From JBCBTD01 sp039818825 (GTDB lineage Bacteria; Pseudomonadota; Alphaproteobacteria; Geminicoccales; Geminicoccaceae): a stretch of 39,948 nt of DNA. The translations under genes were made by a program, and so were the position numbers. This document shows positions 32,666-39,948 of the stretch, one piece after another. The stretch is taken from the NCBI GenBank assembly GCA_039818825.1, contig JBCBTD010000039.1, positions 1 through 39,948 on the forward strand. The letters are read 5' to 3'. Position 1 is the stretch's first letter. Each line of letters starts with the position of its first letter. The notes under the pieces are model-generated. The model had not been told where the DNA came from. It saw nothing but the letters and a program-made list of their open reading frames with translations, and made no database searches.

Positions 32666-35600
32666 CTAGGCGGCGGCGCGAGCACTTACCTCACGAAGAA
32701 CCTGCACCAGCTCCCTGACCTCGGCGATGGGGAACAGGCCGCTCACGCCCTGGCTGTCCAGGTCGGTGAAGGGGCTTTCGTACAGCCGGCGCGGATCCAT
32801 GGTGCCGCGCTCGGTTAGGTAGTCGATCACCAGGTCGATGAACTCGATCTGGTTGGCGGTCAGGGTCTTGCCCGCCGTGAACGCGCTGAGCGCCTGCTTG
32901 GCGGCTTCACGGTCGAGCCCGACGAGTGAGCGAATGAACAGCCCGATGCCGCCGCCCTCGCGGATGCGGGCAAGGTCCTCGTCCACCGCAACGCCTTGCT
33001 CCACGAAAATCCGCTCCAGCTCGGCGAGATCCTGCGGCGTGAGCTGATCGTTGCGCTTGAGCTTCTGAATGGTGATGTGGTCGGCGTGCTCCTTGAGGAA
33101 GTGCCGCACCTTCATGAGAAAGCGCGCCTTGTCGGTGCCGTTGCCCACCTCGGGGAGGGGGATTTCCGTGGCGGTGCCGATCTCGTCCTCGAAGTCGCTG
33201 TAGACGATCTTGCGGGATGCCGGCTCGATCAGCCGCACCAGCTTGCGCAGCCTCCGGCGCACCTGCTCCAGCATGGGCAGGGTGATGTCCTGCCAATAGT
33301 CGTCGGTCTGAAGCTCAAGGATCAGCTCCATCTCTTTCGCCACCATCGGCACGTTGCCCAGCTCCTCCAGCTTGGCGGCGGTGCCCCTGATGCGCTCCTG
33401 GAACTTCACGAACGAGGTGTCCGAGCGCAGCAGCGTGAGCTGCGTGAGAAGGATGAGGTAGTCGAACTGGCGGGCTTCGATCTCGTCGTCCTGGAAGGCG
33501 CTCGGCAGGCCAGCCACGTGCTCGGACAGCTCGTGGCGATCCTCGGCCGTCAGCTCCTCCCAGGCGGTGCGCTCCTGGTACTTCTCCACGTGGCGGCGCT
33601 GCCGGCGCACGATGAAGTTGTCCAGGTTCATGCCGGCCACCTCGTCGTAGAGCCGCTGCTCCACGCCCTCGCGTAGCTCCACCAGAGGCTTGGCGTCCTC
33701 GTCGCGCTGCTTCACCTCGGGCAGGCCGTCGAGCGCGCCCACCAGCTCGACGCGCGTGGCAAACAGCTTCTCACCGAGAGACTTGCCCAGCGCGCCGTCC
33801 GTCACGTTCGGGTTCTGGTTGAAGAACTCGAAGTTTTGGCAGAAGTCGAACACGAGGAAGTGTTCCTTGTGTTCGCCCGGCCCAAACAGGTCGGGGCACA
33901 GGCGCGTGCCCCGGCCAATCATCTGCCAGAACTTCGTCTTGGAGCGGACGATCTTGAAAAAGACGAGGTTGACCACCTCCGGAACGTCGATGCCGGTGTC
34001 CAGCATGTCCACCGAGATGGCGATATGCGGCGCCTTATCCTTGATGGAAAAGTCGTCGATCAGCGACTGAGCATACTCGGTCTTGTAGTCGATCACCCGG
34101 GCAAAGCTGCCCTTGAGATGGGGATAGTTGGCGTCGAAGCGCTCAGCGATGAACTGCGCGTGAGCGCTGTTCTTAGCGAAAATGATGGTCTTACCCAGGC
34201 GATCGCCGTCCTCGACCTTCAAGCCGTGGGTCATCACGTGCTCTAGCACCTTGTCCACGGTGTCTTCGTTGAACAGCCACTTGTTCAACGCCTCGGCGCT
34301 GATGCTGTCGGGGATGTCACCGTCCTCGGCCCACTCCAGTGCGTCCCAGGCTTCTTTCTCCTCGTCGGAGAGGTCGTCGTACTTGATGCCCTCACGCACG
34401 AACTTGAGCGGCACCGAGACTGCCTTGGGCGGCACCAACCAGCCATCGGCAACGGCTTCATCGAGATCGTAGGCGTCGGTGGGGACGCCGCGCTCCAGCT
34501 CGAACAGGCTGTAGGTGTCGCGGTCGATCTCGTCGCGCGGCGTGGCGGTCAGCCCCACCAGCAGGCTGTCGAAGTAGTCGAAGATGGCGCGGTACTTCCG
34601 GTAAACGGAGCGGTGCGCCTCATCGATCACCACCAGGTCGAAGTGACCGGGGCCAAAACGGCGGGCACCGCCCTCCACCTCGTTGATGAGGTTCATCATC
34701 GTCGGGTAGGTCGAGAGGCAGATCCGCGCGGCGGTGTGGTTGTTCTTCGACGGGTCGTGCTTGGCAATCAGGTTGGCGTTGGGCGTCGCCTTCAAGTGAG
34801 CGGTAAAGGCGCGCTGCGCCTGGTTCACCAAGGCCACACGGTCGGCGAGGAACAGCACCCGCTTTACCCAATTCGCGCGCATGAGCTGGTCGGCGAGGGC
34901 GATGACGGTACGCGTCTTGCCTGAGCCGGTCGCCATGACCAGCAGCGCCTTGCGCAGATTATCCTTCTCGAAGGCCTCGTTGACGCGGCGGATGGCGCGG
35001 GTCTGGTAGTGCCGCTCGACGATCTCGTTGTCGATCGACGTTTTGGCGAGTGACTTGAGCGTCGAGCGCCGCTGGTGCAGCAACTCGAGTTCGGCCTTCT
35101 TGAGGAACCCTTGCACCGCACGCGGCGGGTAGCGCTGGTCATCCCAGAACCAGTGCTCGTAGCCGTTGCTGTAGAAGATCACCGGCCGCCGGCCGAACTG
35201 CGCTTCCAGGCAATCGGCGTACAGCTTGGCCTGTTGCTGCCCCACGCGGGCATCCCGCTTGGTGCGCTTGGCCTCGACCAGCGCCAGCGGCTTGCCGTCG
35301 TCACCCCAGAGCACGTAGTCGACAAAGCCCTCTCCCGTGCCGTTCGGCATACCGGTGACGGGAAACTCGCGATCCCGCGTCTGATCGAGTGGCCAACCGG
35401 CCTCGTGCAAGAGGAGGTCGATGAAAGCGTCGCGGGTCTGCTCTTCATTGTAGTCGTGGGTGTCGGGCGTCGCCTCGTTCGCCTGCTTGACCGTCGCCAC
35501 CTCGGCCTTGAGGCGCGCGATCTCGTCCTCAAGCGCTTTGCGGTCGGTCTCGGTCTTGAGCTGGGCTTCCTTCGCCTCCTCCAGCTCCTTTTCGCGGGCG

Positions 35601-36085
35601 TCGAAGTCCGCACGCAGCTTTTGAATTTGCCGCACGGTGCTGGCGGTGATGGTGGTGGTTTCCTCCAGGGCGGCCTGGTCGAACTGCACGTCCGGCGCAG
35701 GCTTGGCGCCCTTGGCGTAGGTGCGCACGAACCAGTAGGAGAAGTGGAACAGCTCGCGCACGGCGGTGACGGCGGCGTCCGCCGGCACCTTGCGGCCGTC
35801 GTGCACCGCGCGGTTACCCAGATCCTTGATGATCTTGGCCTTAGTCACGAGCGCACTGCCCGTCACCTGGCGGAAACTCGGCTCGTGGATCAGGGCGGAC
35901 AACGCCTTGTCATATGGGGAGCGCAATGCCCGGTCGGACTGGTACATCCACTTGACGGCGGTCTCCAGCGCCAGGCGGGCGTAAAAGCATGCACCGCGCG
36001 GATCGGACAGAGCAAAGGTCTCGGCCTTCTGCGCATGGGAGAAGATCGTAGAAAATTCTGTCTTTAGAAAAATAAACTGCGTCAT
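32666..36085 (-). CDS. hsdR: Type I restriction enzyme, R subunit
   Basis: The motor and nuclease subunit of a type I restriction-modification complex; it translocates and cuts unmodified DNA. Of 1139 residues, about 1-130 form a DUF4145-like domain (FYARLALETAVKWMYQSDRA), and 150-205 a coiled coil. The nuclease domain has VDYV (Asp256) and LVEAKRT (Glu271, Lys273). The helicase has Walker A ATGSGKT (385-391), DEAH (488-491), GLTATP (511-516) and QMIGRGTRL. The C-terminal region is EcoEI-like. Last gene of the hsd operon, starting 6 bases after the accessory gene stop. Confidence 0.96.
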   Translation of the reverse strand: MTQFIFLKTEFSTIFSHAQKAETFALSDPRGACFYARLALETAVKWMYQSDRALRSPYDKALSALIHEPSFRQVTGSALVTKAKIIKDLGNRAVHDGRKVPADAAVTAVRELFHFSYWFVRTYAKGAKPAPDVQFDQAALEETTTITASTVRQIQKLRADFDAREKELEEAKEAQLKTETDRKALEDEIARLKAEVATVKQANEATPDTHDYNEEQTRDAFIDLLLHEAGWPLDQTRDREFPVTGMPNGTGEGFVDYVLWGDDGKPLALVEAKRTKRDARVGQQQAKLYADCLEAQFGRRPVIFYSNGYEHWFWDDQRYPPRAVQGFLKKAELELLHQRRSTLKSLAKTSIDNEIVERHYQTRAIRRVNEAFEKDNLRKALLVMATGSGKTRTVIALADQLMRANWVKRVLFLADRVALVNQAQRAFTAHLKATPNANLIAKHDPSKNNHTAARICLSTYPTMMNLINEVEGGARRFGPGHFDLVVIDEAHRSVYRKYRAIFDYFDSLLVGLTATPRDEIDRDTYSLFELERGVPTDAYDLDEAVADGWLVPPKAVSVPLKFVREGIKYDDLSDEEKEAWDALEWAEDGDIPDSISAEALNKWLFNEDTVDKVLEHVMTHGLKVEDGDRLGKTIIFAKNSAHAQFIAERFDANYPHLKGSFARVIDYKTEYAQSLIDDFSIKDKAPHIAISVDMLDTGIDVPEVVNLVFFKIVRSKTKFWQMIGRGTRLCPDLFGPGEHKEHFLVFDFCQNFEFFNQNPNVTDGALGKSLGEKLFATRVELVGALDGLPEVKQRDEDAKPLVELREGVEQRLYDEVAGMNLDNFIVRRQRRHVEKYQERTAWEELTAEDRHELSEHVAGLPSAFQDDEIEARQFDYLILLTQLTLLRSDTSFVKFQERIRGTAAKLEELGNVPMVAKEMELILELQTDDYWQDITLPMLEQVRRRLRKLVRLIEPASRKIVYSDFEDEIGTATEIPLPEVGNGTDKARFLMKVRHFLKEHADHITIQKLKRNDQLTPQDLAELERIFVEQGVAVDEDLARIREGGGIGLFIRSLVGLDREAAKQALSAFTAGKTLTANQIEFIDLVIDYLTERGTMDPRRLYESPFTDLDSQGVSGLFPIAEVRELVQVLREVSARAAA

Positions 36086-36091
36086 TCTAAT

Positions 36092-36925
36092 TTACTCACC
36101 ATTATATATCTTATCGGAGTTTAACATATCTGATAAGTACGGCATAAAGCCCGCAAGAAGTACAGATACGGCGATCATGTCTTTCATTTCAATTTCACGG
36201 AGTGCGCCTGCTGCATGTCCACCATGACGAATACCGGGATAGTTCGAGGCGAAGCCGTACATCTTCTTGGCGGCTTCCTTGATCGTCACATGCGGCCAGG
36301 TGCCTACCTGATCGCACATGGCGCCCAGGGTTCCAGCAGTGATGCCTGGACAGCGGCCGGTGATGGCCTCCAGGAGGTTTATCTCCTTTTGAATGCAGGT
36401 CTTGATCTTCCCGCTTGTGGGGTCGCCTTTGAGGTCGCGCACGGCCTCATCGAATTCGCGCAAGAGCGCGAGCAGTGCGGGGTCATGGGCGACAGCGAGC
36501 CGAAGCTCGCGGATCAGCCGCGCGAACACGCCCGGCAAGGTCGGATGCAGGCTGAACGGCCGCCGCAGGTCGTAGCGGAGGCTGTAGGTCTCGATGAACC
36601 GCTCGATCAGCAGGAAGTAGCGGTTCGAGAGCGGATCCTCGCCCATCTCGTTGATGGGCTTATAGGCGCGCTCCAGAAACTCGATGACGGCCAGCTCGCC
36701 ACGAAGGGCGCTCGCCCGCGTGGTGCGGAAAGCCTTCCGCGCCTCGGTCGGATTATCGAGAATGGAAGCGAGGGCTGTTGCCTCATCGAGGCGCTCAACG
36801 AACGCAGGTTCCAGCTCCCGGTACAGCTCGCAAAAGAGGTCCTCGGGCGCATGCGTGTTGCGCGCTAGCTTACTCCACACCTGGCGCCACAATTCACTCC
36901 AGACACCGATGAACTCGCCGCGCAT
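36092..36925 (-). CDS. Uncharacterised accessory protein within the type I restriction operon
   Basis: A 277-residue, mostly helical, soluble protein between hsdS and hsdR. I do not recognise it with certainty. The C-terminal region KKMYGFASNYPGIRHGGHAA, then GALREIEMKDMIAVSVLLAG, resembles the end of Abi_C/HEPN-like abortive infection proteins, including the GIRHGG motif. No signal peptide or membrane segment is visible. The ATG at 36925 lies 2 bases after the hsdS stop, so it is translated with the restriction genes. It may guard against failure of restriction or tune HsdR activity; this is inference. The base composition is less GC-rich than core genes. Confidence 0.7.
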   Translation of the reverse strand: MRGEFIGVWSELWRQVWSKLARNTHAPEDLFCELYRELEPAFVERLDEATALASILDNPTEARKAFRTTRASALRGELAVIEFLERAYKPINEMGEDPLSNRYFLLIERFIETYSLRYDLRRPFSLHPTLPGVFARLIRELRLAVAHDPALLALLREFDEAVRDLKGDPTSGKIKTCIQKEINLLEAITGRCPGITAGTLGAMCDQVGTWPHVTIKEAAKKMYGFASNYPGIRHGGHAAGALREIEMKDMIAVSVLLAGFMPYLSDMLNSDKIYNGE

Positions 36926-36927
36926 AC

Positions 36928-38109
36928 CTAAAGTTCGCCGGAGAAGGCGCGGTGTTGGAGGGAGGTGAACAGGTGATCTAGCTTGTCCGCATAGGCGACT
37001 TTTGCCCCGAGGGCCTGCCGCGCCGCCTCAATCGCAGCAACAAATGTACGTTGCTCTATAAGGCTCGGGACGATTATCTGCATCTCCTTCATTTGCGTTG
37101 CAGTGAGCTGGGGAACGGCTGACCCAGAGTTCGAACTGTTTAATTTTTTCTGAACAGATGGGAATGAGATGAATTCCTTCAGATATCGCGGCAACACGCG
37201 CTCACGACACCGAATGATCATCATCTGTGCATTAATGAATCCGGTTTCGTGCTTGCACTCGAACAGGGCGCACTGTCCGAGCGTGCCCCGCAGCGTAATA
37301 ACTAGGTCACCTCTGGCCAGCTTTCCCCTAGTCAAGCTTGCAAATTTTTCTGGCGTGATAAATTGAGCTTTGGCAAAATTTAACTCTCCATTTTGGATGT
37401 TCGTCGTGTTTAGGAAAAGCACACCGTGATCCTTGATGTCGTCCCCGCTAGGATAATTTGACGACCGATCCCCGTTGATAAGCTCCGCGATTTCCGCCAG
37501 TCGCTCTGCCTTGTCGGCATCTGGTGAAATCGGATCCCCAAACATTTCATAGAAAATCGCCTGACCGAGGCTGTTGAGGCGATCGATGGCGCACTGACGC
37601 AGGCGGCGCAGCTCGTCCGCCTTGTCGAGGACCGCTGCGATGCGATCGCGCTCATCGTCGCACGCAGGTGCAGGAACCTCCATATTCTCGATTTCTCCAA
37701 GCCTGATCGAAGGATATGCTTCATCTTTGATCAGACTTGTTGGAGACTTAAACTTCAGAACGTGTCGCAAATACCGCCCCGACACTTCTGAACGGGGAAT
37801 AAGAGCGGCCAGATGATTGACTACATATGCCGGCTTTCTGAGTTGATAAACGTGTCCTTTTGTGGCTGACATTCCACTCTTTGCAAAAAGAATCGTACCC
37901 GCCGGAAACAGCTTTAACTTGTGAGCTTTAGCAACATCGCCCGAAAGTAACTCAAGATCATCTTCTGGATAGCCACTAAGCAATTTGACCAAGCTGCCGG
38001 CCCGAACAAAAGGCATGCCATCAGTACCAAAGGCGTCAGCGTCTTGAGGAGCACCCCCGCCTGAGGAGACCACAGCAAGATCAGCAAGCTTCACCGTATC
38101 CCAACTCAC
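36928..38109 (-). CDS. hsdS: Type I restriction-modification specificity subunit
   Basis: HsdS recognises the bipartite DNA target for both methylation and cleavage. The 393-residue protein has two target-recognition domains, about 1-150 (WDTVKLADLAVVSSGGGAPQ) and 205-355 (LAEIAELINGDRSSNYPSGD). Each ends in a conserved helix: CDDERDRIAAVLDKADELRR and LIEQRTFVAAIEAARQALGA. The recognition sequence cannot be deduced. The start is GTG 38109, and GTGA overlaps the hsdM stop. The DNA is clearly more AT-rich than the core genes, consistent with recent acquisition. Confidence 0.94.
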   Translation of the reverse strand: MSWDTVKLADLAVVSSGGGAPQDADAFGTDGMPFVRAGSLVKLLSGYPEDDLELLSGDVAKAHKLKLFPAGTILFAKSGMSATKGHVYQLRKPAYVVNHLAALIPRSEVSGRYLRHVLKFKSPTSLIKDEAYPSIRLGEIENMEVPAPACDDERDRIAAVLDKADELRRLRQCAIDRLNSLGQAIFYEMFGDPISPDADKAERLAEIAELINGDRSSNYPSGDDIKDHGVLFLNTTNIQNGELNFAKAQFITPEKFASLTRGKLARGDLVITLRGTLGQCALFECKHETGFINAQMMIIRCRERVLPRYLKEFISFPSVQKKLNSSNSGSAVPQLTATQMKEMQIIVPSLIEQRTFVAAIEAARQALGAKVAYADKLDHLFTSLQHRAFSGEL

Positions 38110-39647
38110 CCTAGCATCTCCTCAAGCTCGGTGAGGCCGTCGCTGATCTGCTGCTCGATCGCTCGTAGCTCGGCGATGATGTCCTTAGGCGGGGCGTGCT
38201 CGACCTCCTCGTGCTTCACCTCCTTGTAGCGGTTGAGCGAGAGGTCGTAGCTGCCGGTGGCGACGATCTCGGCCTTGGGCACGCAGAAGCTCTGCTCGGT
38301 GCGTTCGTTCTCGCGTTCGTTCGCATCCCGCTCCTCCCAACGCATCAGGACGTCGGGGAGGTTGTTTTTGGCGTGCTCCTCCTCGGTCAGCTCTTCGTCC
38401 GGCGTCGGCCCGAGCTTCTCCGGCGGCAACAGCGCGGTGCGCTTGTCGTCCAGCGAGAAGCCGTCCGCCTGGATGTCGTAGAACCACACGTGGTCGGTGC
38501 CGCCGACGCCCGTCTTGGTGAACACCAGAATGGCGGTGGAAACGCCCGCGTAAGGGCGGAAGGTGCCCGAGGGCAGCTTGATCACGGCGTCGAGCTTGTG
38601 GTCCTCCACCAGCATCTTGCGCATGGCCTTGTGCGCCGTGGAAGAGCCGAATAGCACGCCATCGGGCACGATCACCGCCGCGCGGCCGCCGGTCTTCATC
38701 AGCCGGAGGAACAGAGCGATGAAGAGAAGCTCGGTCTTCTTCGTCTTGACGATCTGCTGGAGATCCTTCGCTGTCGCGTCGTAGTCGAGCGAGCCGGCAA
38801 AGGGCGGATTGGCGAGGATGAGGGAGTATTTCCCGGCATCACCTCCATGTTCTTGCGCGAGGCTGTCACGGTAGGACACGTCGGCATCTTCGATGCCGTG
38901 CAGGATCATGTTCATGGCGCCGATGCGCAGCATCGTGCCGTCGAAGTCGTAGCCATGGAACATGGAGCTGTGGAAGTGCCGCCGCTGCTTCTCGTTGCGG
39001 AACAGCCCGGCATGGTGATCGCGGAGATACTCGCCAACCGCCACGAGGAAGCCGCACGTGCCGGCGGCAGGGTCGCAGATCACGTCCTCGGGCGTCGGCT
39101 CGGTCAGCTCCACCATCAGCTTGATGATGTGGCGCGGCGTGCGGAACTGCCCGTTCTGGCCGGCGCTGGCAATCTTGCCGAGCATGTACTCGTAGAGGTC
39201 GCCTTTGGTGTCGCGATCCTCCATCGGGATGGCGTCGATCATCTCGACCGCCTTAGTGAGTAACGAGACGTTGCTGAAGCCCAGGCGCGCGTCGCGCATG
39301 TGCTTGCCATAGCTGGCGCTTTGCTCTGCCATGCTGCGCAGGAAGGGAAAGACGTGCTCGTCCACCACCTCCATCATCTCGCGCGCCTCGAAGTGCTTGA
39401 AGCGCGACCAGCGCAGATCCTCGTAAGAGCGGCCTTTCTCATCGTTCCCCTCAGGGAAGATGCGCCGCTCCATCGGGATGCCAAGCGTCCCTGCCTTATT
39501 CTCTTCCAGGGTGTGCAGGTCATCGAGCCGCTTGATAAACAGAAGGTATGTAAGCTGCTCAATAACTGACAGCGGATTCGAGACCCCGCCGGCCCAAAAG
39601 GCGTTCCAAAGCTGGTCGATCTGACTTTTGAGCGTTCCGGTAATCAT
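38106..39647 (-). CDS. hsdM: Type I restriction-modification DNA methyltransferase subunit
   Basis: HsdM transfers methyl from SAM to N6 of adenine in the target recognised by HsdS. The 513-residue protein has the N-terminal HsdM_N domain (LWNAFWAGGVSNPLSVIEQL, YLLFIKRLDD), motif I CDPAAGTCGFL (191-201) and the catalytic motif IV NPPF (280-283). The QFRTPRHIIKLMVEL stretch is typical of N6_Mtase. It is the first gene of the operon hsdM-hsdS-accessory-hsdR. The AT-rich leader to its right (39648-39740) probably holds the promoter. Confidence 0.97.
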   Translation of the reverse strand: MITGTLKSQIDQLWNAFWAGGVSNPLSVIEQLTYLLFIKRLDDLHTLEENKAGTLGIPMERRIFPEGNDEKGRSYEDLRWSRFKHFEAREMMEVVDEHVFPFLRSMAEQSASYGKHMRDARLGFSNVSLLTKAVEMIDAIPMEDRDTKGDLYEYMLGKIASAGQNGQFRTPRHIIKLMVELTEPTPEDVICDPAAGTCGFLVAVGEYLRDHHAGLFRNEKQRRHFHSSMFHGYDFDGTMLRIGAMNMILHGIEDADVSYRDSLAQEHGGDAGKYSLILANPPFAGSLDYDATAKDLQQIVKTKKTELLFIALFLRLMKTGGRAAVIVPDGVLFGSSTAHKAMRKMLVEDHKLDAVIKLPSGTFRPYAGVSTAILVFTKTGVGGTDHVWFYDIQADGFSLDDKRTALLPPEKLGPTPDEELTEEEHAKNNLPDVLMRWEERDANERENERTEQSFCVPKAEIVATGSYDLSLNRYKEVKHEEVEHAPPKDIIAELRAIEQQISDGLTELEEMLG

Positions 39648-39750
39648 GCAATCAATTCGCCTTTTCTTTTCCGCTTAGGTTACATGGCAAACAACTAGCT
39701 GCCTAGCTATTTGAGTCTCCTTTGGCGCATCCACTCACGCTCTGGTAGAG

Positions 39751-39914
39751 TTGATAAGGCCTCCAGGGGCCTGGCTCAAGGCGCAACACCGAGTGGCAAG
39801 CTACCCGCGCCAGGACCATGATGCACCTCATCACGCGCGCATCAGCTTCGAGCCGTAGCGCCTTTGCAGCGCACGCACAGCGGCCGGCGCGGATCCCGCG
39901 CCGGCCGATTTTTT
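39751..39914 (+). ncRNA. Candidate small structured RNA ending in an intrinsic terminator
   Basis: No protein frame is convincing in the 301 bases beyond hsdM. On the plus strand there are successive stems: AGGCC/GGCCT (39757-39772), CCTGGC/GCCAGG (39770-39775 with 39809-39814), TGATG/CATCA (39819-39833), and the terminator at 39881-39914. A hairpin series ending in a strong terminator, with no upstream plus-strand gene to terminate, suggests a short RNA. It does not clearly match 6S, tmRNA, SRP or RNase P as I know them. The 5' end is a guess. Confidence 0.3.
39881..39914 (+). terminator. Strong Rho-independent terminator
   Basis: A perfect 12-bp GC-rich stem, CGGCCGGCGCGG (39881-39892) and CCGCGCCGGCCG (39896-39907), with a 3-base ATC loop is followed by A and six Ts (39909-39914). 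The T-run is on the plus strand only, so it ends rightward transcription. Confidence 0.85.
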
Positions 39915-39948
39915 GCGTGTCCTTGAGGGTTAGGCCGCCTCGCGCGCC

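Noticed and set aside
39731..39790. tRNA-like stretch (CTCTGGTAGAGTTG)
   Set aside because: Looks like a D arm, but no acceptor, anticodon or T arm can be built around it.

Overview
The window is high-GC DNA from what is most likely an alphaproteobacterium (Rhodospirillales- or Rhizobiales-like). The pointers are the tig-clpP-clpX order, the class I poly-beta-hydroxyalkanoate synthase, dense operons with ATGA/GTGA overlaps, and the family types of the sugar transporters and relaxase. This placement is an inference; no 16S or other marker is present.

Layout. 1-5310 is housekeeping: clpX (cut by the window edge), clpP and tig on the minus strand, a tRNA-Leu(UAG), a Ca2+/cation antiporter and guaA. 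5777-7753 is a LysR regulator divergent from a DUF318/ArsP-like permease. 7917-11265 is a minus-strand operon (fucU/rbsD mutarotase, ribokinase, an 82-residue membrane protein, a GNAT acetyltransferase) divergent from an aldo/keto reductase of the aldose-dehydrogenase type. 11354-15188 holds an outer-membrane barrel protein, a secreted DUF1254/DUF1214 protein and a divergent AraC regulator. 15185-19935 holds phaC, an FkbM methyltransferase, an SMP-30 lactonase and a divergent BtpA/SgcQ protein, with three 15-bp tandem repeats between the last two.

19948-26990 is the most interesting metabolic unit: mtnK, mtnA, a periplasmic binding protein, an RbsA-like double ATPase and two permeases, all on the minus strand and mostly overlapping. 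MtnK and MtnA turn 5-methylthioribose into 5-methylthioribulose-1-phosphate, so the attached ABC system is a good candidate methylthioribose importer. The mtnA-transporter spacer carries strong dyads.

From about 27900 to the window end the DNA is mobile or accessory. A LysM lipoprotein gene (27343-27888) is the last core-like gene. After it come the tail of a broken gene, a mobC gene and a relaxase gene. The relaxase is split at 29303/32160 by an IS3-family (IS407-group) element with an exact 4-bp target duplication. That element is itself split by a 1594-bp IS1595-family element with 29-bp inverted repeats, an exact 8-bp duplication and a passenger gene. Removing both restores an in-frame relaxase of about 428 residues.

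Convergent to the relaxase is a complete type I restriction-modification operon (hsdM, hsdS, an uncharacterised extra gene, hsdR; minus strand, 32666-39647). Beyond it, 39751-39914 looks like a small structured RNA ending in a very strong intrinsic terminator. No integrase, CRISPR array or second island end is visible.
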